Source: Nitrospira sp. (GTDB lineage Bacteria; Nitrospirota; Nitrospiria; Nitrospirales; Nitrospiraceae). From it: a DNA stretch of 64,000 nt. Positions 18,056 through 26,650 of the stretch are shown here, piece after piece (position 1 is the stretch's first letter; the number at the start of each line of letters is the position of its first letter). The DNA lies in assembly GCA_030123605.1 (NCBI GenBank), contig CP126123.1:2894001-2958000 (forward strand), given 5' to 3'. Below the pieces are notes generated by a model. That model was not told the origin of the DNA. It saw nothing but the letters and a program-made list of their open reading frames with translations, and searched no databases. A program made the translations under genes and the position numbers.

Positions 18056-18223
18056 GAGAACCTCCTTTGGGTGAATAGGCCTGAATCGTGACGATTCAGG
18101 ATGAATGACGACGCAAATGGCCGCCGAGGATGGGCACGTTCTGTGTCAGAATCGTACGGCACTCGAACAGGATGCGCCCCTTCTTTTGTGGGAGACCCGC
18201 TCGCCGAGAAAGGATTCAAATTT

Positions 18224-19087
18224 TTATTGCCGTGACTGAGACAGGTAGCGGTACATGCCCTCGACATTCTCGGGAAACCACTGGGCATACTGTTGCCACT
18301 GTTCGTACTTGGGGAGCCGAACGTTCCGTTTGGCCTCTTCGACGGTCGCATCCTTCTGTAGCTGTTCGCGCACGGCGGCCCTGAGGTCTTCAAGGTAGTT
18401 GCGAAATTGAGCGACGTGCTCCTTCCTGCCGATCTTGCCGTGGCCTGGGACCAACACGTCGAAGTCCAATTGTTCGACCAGTTTGAGAGATTCGATCCAA
18501 TCGTCCGGATAGCCGTCCGGTAACGCGCGGTAGGCGACGGTTTCGACCGGAATGAAGTCCACCGCGAACAGCAACTTGCGCTGCGGCAAGAGCACCACCA
18601 GACTGTTATCCGAATGGTTCTTTCCCGTATAGATCAATTCGACATGCGTTCCACCGAGATCGATGGACATCCGGTCGGTGAAGGTAAGATCCGGAGGAGG
18701 GGTTTTCGGATCCGCCGCCTGGATGATTTTCGCCCTGGCCGCCGCATGACTGACGAAGCGCGCCTGGTCGGCAAAGACGCTGCCGCCGGTGATGTGATCG
18801 TTGTGGTGATGACTGTAGACCACATAGCGCACCGGTTGATCCGTGAGTGTCTTGATCTCGGCCTTCAGCCAGGCCGCCGCTTCCGCACTGATCGGGTCGG
18901 TGACGATCACACCTTGGGGAGTCGTGATGAAAATGGCCTGGTGAAATTGATGTCGGTACAGGTAGACGTCATCGGCCAGTTTGGTGATTTCATCGTCCGG
19001 CCTGGACTGTTGCGCGGACACCCCTGGTCCCTGAACCAGCAGACTTCCAACCGCCAGCACCAAAAAAACCCACCGATATCCACGCAT
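18224..19087 (-). CDS. Exported metallo-beta-lactamase-fold hydrolase
   Basis: A 287-residue protein with a signal peptide (YRWVFLVLAVGSLLVQGPGVSA) and an MBL fold carrying the dinuclear metal motif SHHHNDHITGG, a later VLVPGHGKIG and the metal-bridging Asp in FAVDFIP. The type resembles the quinoprotein-relay/SoxH-like MBL proteins, which act in the periplasm on unknown substrates. AAGGAGGTGACC before ATG at 19087 fixes the start; 15 further codons are open upstream. It precedes the small DUF4399-like gene on the same strand, and the two may be co-transcribed. Confidence 0.88.
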   Translation of the reverse strand: MRGYRWVFLVLAVGSLLVQGPGVSAQQSRPDDEITKLADDVYLYRHQFHQAIFITTPQGVIVTDPISAEAAAWLKAEIKTLTDQPVRYVVYSHHHNDHITGGSVFADQARFVSHAAARAKIIQAADPKTPPPDLTFTDRMSIDLGGTHVELIYTGKNHSDNSLVVLLPQRKLLFAVDFIPVETVAYRALPDGYPDDWIESLKLVEQLDFDVLVPGHGKIGRKEHVAQFRNYLEDLRAAVREQLQKDATVEEAKRNVRLPKYEQWQQYAQWFPENVEGMYRYLSQSRQ

Positions 19088-19205
19088 GGTCACCTCCTTC
19101 TTCTCGAGCACCGTCGAATAACGCCGGGGCATGCCTTCTTTTCACGCTCGGATAGTGTTCAACGCTGGTGCGTACGACGAGAATCGTCTTCCTCATGATG
19201 TTACC

Positions 19206-19877
19206 TCAAATCTCTCGAATGGCCGAAAGGCGATCCGGGCGCTCCGCCACGCCTCGACCGGCCTCCGCGACGGACACGTATTGCCCCGCCTCGTCGTCGA
19301 AGGCCATCACGTTGCCGCTCTCGATTTCATAGACCCAGGCATGAAGCCGCAACTTGCCGTGTGACAGGGCGGTCAACACCGACGGATGCGTACGGAGGTT
19401 CTCGACCTGGACGAGCACGTTCTCTTCGATGCAGATCTCGAGTTTCTCGTCCTTTGGCAGGTCCTGGTAATGCGCCGCCATCACCCGTCTCGTGGCTTCG
19501 GCGTAGATGAGCCACCCCTTCGTCGCCGGGAGGGCCTCCAGAGAAGCAGGGTCCAGCACCGCCTTCATCGCGCCGCAGTGGGTGTGGCCGCAGACGATGA
19601 TGTCGTTCACCGCCAAGGCTTCGATCGCATATTCGATCGCCGCTGCTTCCGCGCCGTGCATCGGGCCATAGGGAGGAACGAGGTTGCCGGCATTGCGAAG
19701 GATGAACAGGTCGCCCGGCAGGGTCTGAGTCAGGAGGGTGGGACTGACTCGACTGTCCGAACAGGTAATGAAGAGCGCGTCCGGCTCTTGCCCCTTGGCG
19801 AGACGCTCGAACAACTCCTTCTTCCTGCCAAAGACGCCGGACTGAAACCGATGGATGCCCTCGACCAATCTTTTCAC
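19206..19877 (-). CDS. Beta-class carbonic anhydrase
   Basis: A 223-residue protein that interconverts CO2 and bicarbonate. The zinc ligands are visible in CSDSRVSP (C-x-D-x-R) and in HTHCGAM (H-x2-C), with the typical DLFILRNAGNLVPP between them. I set the start at GTG 19877, because GGAGGAGAGAGGAA lies just upstream and the family begins with this VKRLVEGIHRFQ helix; the frame is open upstream to 19961. No signal peptide, so cytoplasmic. Together with the Dab cluster at the window end it points to active inorganic-carbon handling. Confidence 0.95.
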   Translation of the reverse strand: MKRLVEGIHRFQSGVFGRKKELFERLAKGQEPDALFITCSDSRVSPTLLTQTLPGDLFILRNAGNLVPPYGPMHGAEAAAIEYAIEALAVNDIIVCGHTHCGAMKAVLDPASLEALPATKGWLIYAEATRRVMAAHYQDLPKDEKLEICIEENVLVQVENLRTHPSVLTALSHGKLRLHAWVYEIESGNVMAFDDEAGQYVSVAEAGRGVAERPDRLSAIREI

Positions 19878-20083
19878 TTCCTCTCTCCTCCATTGTCCGG
19901 CATCGAATGCAACGCCACAGATGATAGTGCAGTCCCTTGCCGAACTTCCGGAAGCCGGCACAGCAACCTGTCTCGTTCACGCACAGATCCGGTCTCCGAC
20001 CATGGTTTCGGTCCTGACCCGTCATACGCCTCGATCACACGTCGCCCCTTACGGCGAGCACCCTCGGCCACACCCTAGTCGAT

Positions 20084-20196
20084 CGACCGTCGCCCTGCAT
20101 CGAGACTCAGGGGCCCGGCTCCGTGCGCCAAGACGTAGAGGAGCCCCCCCAGGATCGCGAGGTTCTTCATCATATGGAACTGTTGATCCTGTACCG
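20084..20196 (-). repeat. Partial copy of the 3' end of the double-DoxX gene
   Basis: 113 bases here match 25801-25913 with about four mismatches, counted by eye (roughly 96% identity). In the intact gene this segment encodes the last third of the second DoxX domain (a QVHMMKNL...LYVLAHGAG stretch). Here it is detached from any DoxX start and joins directly to the NDH-2 remnant, so it is a duplicated and stranded gene tail. Confidence 0.85.
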
Positions 20197-20546
20197 CATG
20201 TTTCCCCAGTCACGATATCCGAACGGAAGCCGGGACGCGTCGCACACGTCGCGCAAGATATTCACCGCCGCAGCAAGACCGGGCACCGGCCGGTCATCGA
20301 CGAGCGCCGACATATCGCTGATCATAACGACGTCACGTTGTCCGGAGACGCCCAAGTCCTGTTCGACGAGCATTCGCCCTGCGCGGTCGGTCGCTGCGCC
20401 GAACGCCTGGTACAGCGGCGAAGTGAGACTCCCGTCTCCCAGACCGTGACGTCTACCGCTCCGTTCGACAGGGCCTTCGCGGCATGAAGACCGTCGAACC
20501 TGCCGCCGACGATGATGATTGTCGGACAGTGCGGTCCCGCACTCAT
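20197..20546 (-). pseudogene. NDH-2-type NADH dehydrogenase remnant with internal deletion
   Basis: The minus strand begins like an NDH-2 flavoprotein (IIIVGGRFDGLHAAKALS, then VDVTVWE) and then, in another frame, jumps to the C-terminal third: PLYQAFGAATDRAGRMLVEQ, a DVVMISDMSALVDDRPVPG stretch and RYRDWGNM. These correspond to the family's A-x-x-TD+AGR+LV, the FAD-contacting GD-A and the F+YRDKGNMA motif. About two-thirds of the normal protein is missing. The flavin-loop GGGFAG also reads GGRFDG. It is clearly non-functional. Confidence 0.75.
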
Positions 20547-20692
20547 CACACCTCTCTCTCGGCGGATTCGGTTGTCCATTCGGTCATGTCATCGCCTCTG
20601 AACAGGACTCACCGGTACGGTAGATCCACGCTTCATCCGCTTGTCAGCGCCGCTGGGTCCATCCCTACTCCCCGGTGCCCCACGAAATCCGC

Positions 20693-21814
20693 TCACGCCA
20701 TCTGCCCGATGGTTTTCCGTAGCCGCCCCAACGCGACCATGAAAAAGACGCCTCCGATCGCGGCGAGGCTGAGGAGTTGGGGCCACACCACCTCCAGACC
20801 GGCTCCGCGATACAACACGGCCTGCGCCAGCGCGACGAAGTGGGTGGTGGGTGCGACCAGCATCACGGTTTGCACGAACTCAGGCATACTCTCGCGCGGG
20901 GTGGTGCCGCCGGATAACATCTGCAGGGGCAGCGTTACGAGTACCAGCAACACTCCGAACTGGGGCATTGAGCGGGCGACCGTGGCCAGGAAGATGCCCA
21001 GGGATGTGGTGGCAAACAGATGCACTGCCGCGCCGACAAAAAACAGGGTACGCGAGCCCTCGATCGGCATGGCCAGCAGGCCCTGTACGATGAACAGGAG
21101 CGCAAAGGCGCAGGCGGCGAGAACGACCAAGCCCATCGGCCAGACCTTGCTGGTCATAATTTCCAATGGGGTCACCGGCATGACCAGGAGATGTTCAATG
21201 GTGCCACGCTCCCGCTCGCGGATCAGCGCGGCACCGGTGAGCACGAGGGACAACATCGTCACGTTGTTGATGACCTGTACCACCGCGCCGAACCAGGTCT
21301 GAGTCAACGAGGGATTGAAGCGGGCGCGTAGCGCGAGGTCTACCTGTGGCACAGTGCTTCCACGATAACGTCGAGCGAACTCGTTCACTTCGTCGGTGAT
21401 GATGGTTTGAATGTAGCCGCTGCCGACGAAGGCCTGGCTCATGCGGGTGGCATCGACGTTGAGCTGGATTGTCGGCCTTCGTCCGGCCAGCAGGTCGCGC
21501 TGGAACTCCGGAGGAATGTTGAGCGCGAAGGTGAACAGGCCGGCATCCATGCCCTTGTCCATGCCCGTCTGTGGGACCAATTCCGGAACAAGGAAGTGAG
21601 GGGGATAAAACGCGCCGACGATGCGCAGCGAGAGCGGCGACCGATCCTCATCGACGATAGCGATCGGAGCCTTGTTGAGCGCTTCCGGCATAGCCGTCGC
21701 TCCGGCATAGATGGCAACGGAGAACGAGTAGCCGATCAGGATCAGCAGCCGTGAGTCGCGGGCCAGACTGTAGAGTTCTTTGATTCCCAGCTGCAGAATG
21801 TTCACGGCACGCAT
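20693..21814 (-). CDS. ABC-2 type transporter permease
   Basis: A 373-residue membrane protein with one N-terminal transmembrane helix (LLILIGYSFSVAIYAGA), a large extracytoplasmic domain (about 50-190) and five C-terminal helices. The GTIEHLLVMPVTPLEIMTSK and SGGTTPRESMP motifs are the typical ABC2_membrane signatures of the YhhJ/YbhR group. Its ATG directly follows the stop codon of the upstream RbbA-like gene, so the two are translationally linked. With the HlyD-like adaptor it should form an export complex in the inner membrane. The substrate is unknown. Confidence 0.93.
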   Translation of the reverse strand: MRAVNILQLGIKELYSLARDSRLLILIGYSFSVAIYAGATAMPEALNKAPIAIVDEDRSPLSLRIVGAFYPPHFLVPELVPQTGMDKGMDAGLFTFALNIPPEFQRDLLAGRRPTIQLNVDATRMSQAFVGSGYIQTIITDEVNEFARRYRGSTVPQVDLALRARFNPSLTQTWFGAVVQVINNVTMLSLVLTGAALIRERERGTIEHLLVMPVTPLEIMTSKVWPMGLVVLAACAFALLFIVQGLLAMPIEGSRTLFFVGAAVHLFATTSLGIFLATVARSMPQFGVLLVLVTLPLQMLSGGTTPRESMPEFVQTVMLVAPTTHFVALAQAVLYRGAGLEVVWPQLLSLAAIGGVFFMVALGRLRKTIGQMA

Positions 21815-24613
21815 TCAGACCTCCTGCTTTTTCAAGAGGGCGACGCAGAGCCCCATCAAGACCGGCACGGCCAGCATCAGGGCCAGGAAAGCGGGCTGCA
21901 AGTCGGCAAAGCCCAGCGCCTTAGAGAACGTCCCTCTGGAAATGGTCAGGAAATGGGTGGTCGGATAAAGACGGCCGATCAATGCGCCGAGCCCTTCCAG
22001 GGAAGAGACCGGATCGATCATACCGGAGAACTGCGTTACCGGGAGGATCGTCAGTACCATGGTGCCGAAGACGGCAGCGATTTGACTGCGCATGAAGGCC
22101 GAGATCAACAGCCCAATAGCGGTGGCGGAAATGACATACAGCAACGCCGCTGTGGCCAGGGCAACAAAACTACCGGTCAAGGGGACGCCGAATACGGTGA
22201 CGGCGAGCACGGCCATCACCAGGAAGTTGAGCATCGCCAACAGGATGTAGGGCAGTTGCTTGCCGAGCAGAAACTCCAACTTGGTCACCGGCGTGACATA
22301 AAGGTTCACGATCGAGCCCATTTCCTTGTCCTGCACGACGGAGAGCGCGGTGAGCATGGATGGAATCAGCATCAAGAGCAGCGGAATCATCGCCGGAACC
22401 ATCGAAACCAGACTCTTGACGTCGGGGTTATAGCGAAATCGGGTTTCGATATTGACCAACCCGGCGGACAGTGGCTCTCCAGGCCGGTGAGAGGCCATAC
22501 CAGCCAGCCAATGAGCGTGCATGCCGCGTACATAGCCCTGCACGGTTTCGGCACGCTGGGGCATGGCCCCATCGATCCAGGCGCCGATTTCCACCCGCTC
22601 ACCCCGGCCCAGATCGCGAGCGAAGCCAGGGGGAATTTCGAGCGCGAGGCTCAGCTCTCCGTTGCGCATGCGTCGATCCAGCTCGGCATAGTCGGAAAGG
22701 GGCGCATGTTCGACGAAATACCGCGAGCCGGCGAGGTTCAACACATAGTCGTGGCTGGTGGAGGTTTGGTCGCGGTCGAGTACGGCGAAAGTCAGATCGT
22801 TTACATCCATGCTGATGCCGTAGCCTACGACGAACATCAGCAGGACGCTGCCGAGCAACGCCAGTGTGGCGCGAATTGGGTCACGACGAAGGTCGAGAGC
22901 CTCGATCCGGGTGTAACTGAACAGGCGGCCGAGATCGAACACCCGCCTCTTGTCCTGGGCGATCAGGGCGGGTGTCTGAGGGGCGGAAAGGGCAGGGGAC
23001 GGAGACCTGACCAGGTCTGCGGGCGATGGCGACTCCTTGATCTTATCCTTTCTCACGGCCTCTTCCAGATAGCCGACGAATGCATCCTCCAAGGTGTTCA
23101 CCCCGCGCTGCTCTGTCAGCGAGGCCGGCGAGCCGGTGACGAGCACCTTGCCCGCGTGCATCAGTGAGATACGGTCGCACCGTTCGGCCTCGTTCATGAA
23201 ATGAGTGGAGATGAAAATAGTGACTTTGTCTTGGCGCGCCAGGTCGATCATGATCTGCCAGAAGCCATCGCGGGCGATCGGGTCGACGCCGGAGGTGGGC
23301 TCATCGAGGATCAGCATCTCCGGACGATGGATCATCGCCACCGCCAGCGACAAGCGCTGACGACGACCCAATGGCAAGGTGTCGGGCAGCGCGTCAATCA
23401 CGTCGGCCAGATCGAAACGGACGGCCATAGCTTCGACCCGACCACTGATCTCCTCTGCCGGCACGTGGAACAGCTTAGCGTGCAGCGCCAGATTCTGGCG
23501 CACCGTCAGTTCCGAATAGAGTGAAAAGGATTGCGACATATAGCCGACACGCTGCCGGGTACTCAGATCTTTCGGGTCAACCGTCCGACCGAACAGCCAG
23601 GCCTGTCCCTCACTCGCCGGCAGCAGGCCGGTCAACATTTTCATGGTGGTCGTTTTGCCACAGCCGTTGGAACCGAGAAACCCGAAGATTTCGCCGCGCT
23701 CGATGCGAAAGGTCACATGATCGACCGCGACGAACTCGCCGAAGCGCATCGTCAGATCCTTCGCCTCGATCGCGATGCCGCCGTCGTCGCCTGTGCTGGG
23801 CGGGATCACCACCGCCCGGTGACCTCGTCGCTCTTCCTCCGGAAGCAAGGCGACAAAGGCATCTTCAAGAGAGGTGGCGCCGCTGCGCGCGAGTAATTCC
23901 TGTGGGGAGCCGGTGGCCAACACACGGCCGGCGTGCATCGTCACCAGCCAATCGAAACGCGCAGCCTCTTCCATATAGGCGGTCGAGATGAGCACGCTCA
24001 TGCCGGGCCGGCCGGAACGGATATGCTCGACCAGGTCCCAGAATTGTCGCCGCGACAGAGGATCGACTCCGGTTGTGGGCTCGTCGAGAATCAGTAGGTC
24101 CGGATCGTGGATGAGTGCGCAGCATAGTCCGAGTTTTTGCTTCATCCCTCCGGACAGTTTTCCGGCCGCTCGGTCACGGAACGGTGTGAGCCCGGTGCTG
24201 TCGAGGAGATCGGCAATGCGGTGCATTCGCTCGACCTTGTGGTGACCGAAGAGGCGGCCGAAAAAATCGATATTCTCGAACACCGATAACGTCGGATACA
24301 GGTTTTTACCCAGACCCTGCGGCATATAGGCGATACGCGGACAAATTTCCTGACGGTGACGCGCCTCGGCCATGTTGCCGGCGAGCACATCAATCCGTCC
24401 TTCTTGGATCGCACGGGCACCCGAGATCAGCGAGAACAGACTGGACTTCCCCACGCCGTCCGGCCCGATCAGCCCAACCGTCTTTCCCGCCGGCAGATCG
24501 AGGCTGACATCGTTCAGGGCAACAGTCTTGCCGTAGCGCAGGCTAACATTGGTGATCCGCACGACCGGCGTCTCATCCACCCTCGTCGAATCCGCCGGCT
24601 TGTCGGGAGTCAT
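21815..24613 (-). CDS. RbbA-like ABC transporter: two ATPase domains plus an ABC-2 permease domain
   Basis: A 932-residue protein. Two ABC ATPase domains lie at about 20-250 and 280-510, with Walker A ([18 protein letters not shown]), signatures ([10 protein letters not shown]; a weaker [10 protein letters not shown]) and Walker B ([24 protein letters not shown]). An ABC-2 permease half follows from about 575 to the end (six helices). ATG at 24613 overlaps the stop of the HlyD-like gene as ATGA. In Enterobacteria the same order is YhiI-RbbA-YhhJ. Note the first walker loop has Asp where Asn/Ser is common, and the second signature begins LGRRQ rather than LSGGQ. Confidence 0.93.
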   Translation of the reverse strand: MTPDKPADSTRVDETPVVRITNVSLRYGKTVALNDVSLDLPAGKTVGLIGPDGVGKSSLFSLISGARAIQEGRIDVLAGNMAEARHRQEICPRIAYMPQGLGKNLYPTLSVFENIDFFGRLFGHHKVERMHRIADLLDSTGLTPFRDRAAGKLSGGMKQKLGLCCALIHDPDLLILDEPTTGVDPLSRRQFWDLVEHIRSGRPGMSVLISTAYMEEAARFDWLVTMHAGRVLATGSPQELLARSGATSLEDAFVALLPEEERRGHRAVVIPPSTGDDGGIAIEAKDLTMRFGEFVAVDHVTFRIERGEIFGFLGSNGCGKTTTMKMLTGLLPASEGQAWLFGRTVDPKDLSTRQRVGYMSQSFSLYSELTVRQNLALHAKLFHVPAEEISGRVEAMAVRFDLADVIDALPDTLPLGRRQRLSLAVAMIHRPEMLILDEPTSGVDPIARDGFWQIMIDLARQDKVTIFISTHFMNEAERCDRISLMHAGKVLVTGSPASLTEQRGVNTLEDAFVGYLEEAVRKDKIKESPSPADLVRSPSPALSAPQTPALIAQDKRRVFDLGRLFSYTRIEALDLRRDPIRATLALLGSVLLMFVVGYGISMDVNDLTFAVLDRDQTSTSHDYVLNLAGSRYFVEHAPLSDYAELDRRMRNGELSLALEIPPGFARDLGRGERVEIGAWIDGAMPQRAETVQGYVRGMHAHWLAGMASHRPGEPLSAGLVNIETRFRYNPDVKSLVSMVPAMIPLLLMLIPSMLTALSVVQDKEMGSIVNLYVTPVTKLEFLLGKQLPYILLAMLNFLVMAVLAVTVFGVPLTGSFVALATAALLYVISATAIGLLISAFMRSQIAAVFGTMVLTILPVTQFSGMIDPVSSLEGLGALIGRLYPTTHFLTISRGTFSKALGFADLQPAFLALMLAVPVLMGLCVALLKKQEV

Positions 24614-25683
24614 TGCGGCAACTTTACCTGCAGAGCGGCAGGCCACTCAACGTTGGGATCGAGACGCACATAGGCCATCCCCGGCAAGCCCGTCTTGACC
24701 TTGCGGATATGCTTCTTGAGGAGCTCCGGGTCGATATGCGCCTTCACCCGGAACATGAGCTTCTCACGCTCGACGGCAGTCTCCACGGTCTTGGGGGTGA
24801 ACTGGGCGACGTCGGCCACAAAGGACACCCTTGCGGGGATCACGTACTGGGGCACGGCATCCAGCACCAGACGCACTTCGGCATCGATCATGAGCCGCCC
24901 GGCGGCAGCCGTAGGAAGAAAAAACGTCATGTAGACATCGGCCAGATCGAGGAGGTTGAGCACCTTGCTGCCGCCGCCGATCACCTCGCCCGGCTGGGCG
25001 ACCCGATACTGCACACGACCGTCCCTGGGCGCCTTCAACGCGCTATCGTTGATATCTGCCTGCAGTCGATCGATTGTCGCCCGCCAGGCGTCGATCACCG
25101 ATTTAGCTTCGAGCACCTGGGATTTGACTGTGGCGATCGCGGCTTCTGCTGCCATTACTTGGGCTTTCGCAGCGCTGACTGCCGCCCGCGCGCCCTGCAC
25201 AGCGGCGCGAGTGTCGTCCACTTCCTGAACGGCAATGGCCTGATCGGTCACAAGCGGTTCGGCGCGCGCCAGACGCTTTTGCTCCAGCTTGAGCTCGGAT
25301 TCACGTTGCGCCACCACAGCCAGGGCTGCGGATTTCTCGGCTTCGCGCTGCGCCACCAGACTGTGAGCCCGTTCCACCGCACTCTGCGCCTGTCGCAATT
25401 GAGCTTCGGCCTCCCGGCGTTGGGCCTCGAGCACCTCGGTGTCCATCCGCGCAATGACTTGCCCTGCAGTGACAAAGTCGCCCTCATTCACGAGAATGTC
25501 CTTGATGCGGCCCGGCGTCTTGGCGGCGACGTCGATCTCCACTGCCTCGATGCGGCCGTTGCCGGCGGCTAATCCGTCACCCAGTTTTTTGGGCTGGACG
25601 TAGTGCCAGGCCAGAACGGACAGACCCGTCGCAGCCGCAGCAAACCCGACTTTCAAGAACCACTTCTTGTTCAACGTAACCAT
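24610..25683 (-). CDS. HlyD-family membrane-fusion (adaptor) protein
   Basis: A 357-residue periplasmic adaptor anchored by one N-terminal helix ([19 protein letters not shown]). It has the split biotinyl-lipoyl-like domain ([20 protein letters not shown] and the matching [20 protein letters not shown]) separated by a long Ala/Glu/Gln-rich coiled coil (about 95-215), then a beta-barrel domain. GGAGATCGGA precedes ATG at 25683. It is the first gene of the export operon and should connect the ABC permeases to an outer-membrane channel, which is not encoded here. Confidence 0.92.
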   Translation of the reverse strand: MVTLNKKWFLKVGFAAAATGLSVLAWHYVQPKKLGDGLAAGNGRIEAVEIDVAAKTPGRIKDILVNEGDFVTAGQVIARMDTEVLEAQRREAEAQLRQAQSAVERAHSLVAQREAEKSAALAVVAQRESELKLEQKRLARAEPLVTDQAIAVQEVDDTRAAVQGARAAVSAAKAQVMAAEAAIATVKSQVLEAKSVIDAWRATIDRLQADINDSALKAPRDGRVQYRVAQPGEVIGGGSKVLNLLDLADVYMTFFLPTAAAGRLMIDAEVRLVLDAVPQYVIPARVSFVADVAQFTPKTVETAVEREKLMFRVKAHIDPELLKKHIRKVKTGLPGMAYVRLDPNVEWPAALQVKLPQ

Positions 25684-25791
25684 TCCGATCTCCGGTAAAT
25701 GCAACCTTCATGGTCCCTCTCCTTTCCAGCCTTTCGCCATCTCAGCAGAACCAACGGTCTCGTCCGTCAACCGATCCGGTAAAACCGACGC

Positions 25792-26625
25792 CTAGCGGCC
25801 CGACCGTCGCCCTGCATCGAGACTCAGGGGCCCGGCTCCATGCGCCAAGACGTAGAGGAGCCCACCCAGGATCGCGAGGTTCTTCATCATATGAACCTGT
25901 TGATCCTGTACCGTCGCGTCCAGGACGAAACTCATGGAGGTTCGATGGAACATCATGGTCGCAGGAATGGTGAAGAGGATCAATGCCGCCGCGCCGGCCC
26001 TGGTCCACCAGCCGAGCCACAGTGAGATGGCGCCGCCCATTTCCAACAGGACCGCTCCGGCATAGAACAGGTCCGTGGCAGAGACCATGCCCATGGCGGC
26101 CATGTACTGTCTGGTTCCCGCTGGATCGAGCAATTTGTTCAGACCTGACAACAGAAACAACGCGCCGAGAAAGACGCGGCCCACCAGCGTCAGGGTCTCG
26201 TGCCGAAGCCCTGTCCTGTCCTCACCTGTCGGCTGCTCGGTCTGGTCCCCCATACTGGACAGGCCGGGACCATACGCGAGGACATAGAAGAGTCCGCCTG
26301 TGATCGCGACGTTCTTGGCAAAGTGGATGGCTTGGTTCGCGTCGGCCAGATGGGTGTGAAAAATTCCGGTCACCATCACCATGAACAGAATGAGCAGAGA
26401 GACCGCTTCACGGGTCGAGTGCCCGACCGCGAGCGCGATGCCTCCGCCGAACTCGACCACGGTGGCTCCGAGGTACAGCAGCATAGTGCCCACGGTCAGA
26501 CCATAGGCCGCCATATATTGCTGAGTCCCTTCAGGATTGAAGACCTTATGGAGACCGGCCCACAGAAACAGGACTGCGAGCAGGAGACGACCGACCAGGC
26601 TGAGAATTGGTTCATATGGCTGCAT
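25792..26625 (-). CDS. Double-DoxX membrane protein
   Basis: A 277-residue protein that contains two complete DoxX-type four-helix domains in tandem (about 5-130 and 150-275). The halves align by eye: RLLLAVLFLWAGLHKVFNPE versus RVFLGALFLLSGLNKLLDPA, and each ends with a KN-A...G-LYVLA(Y/H)GPG/GAG stretch. The conserved GT-QYMAA and KN motifs are in both. DoxX proteins are membrane proteins linked to redox or thiol stress, with poorly defined chemistry. GAGG six bases before ATG at 26625 fixes the start. The gene follows the debranching-type enzyme by 25 bases. Its tail has been copied to 20084-20196. Confidence 0.9.
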   Translation of the reverse strand: MQPYEPILSLVGRLLLAVLFLWAGLHKVFNPEGTQQYMAAYGLTVGTMLLYLGATVVEFGGGIALAVGHSTREAVSLLILFMVMVTGIFHTHLADANQAIHFAKNVAITGGLFYVLAYGPGLSSMGDQTEQPTGEDRTGLRHETLTLVGRVFLGALFLLSGLNKLLDPAGTRQYMAAMGMVSATDLFYAGAVLLEMGGAISLWLGWWTRAGAAALILFTIPATMMFHRTSMSFVLDATVQDQQVHMMKNLAILGGLLYVLAHGAGPLSLDAGRRSGR

Positions 26626-26650
26626 GAGCGGCCTCTTTTCCACTGACGTT

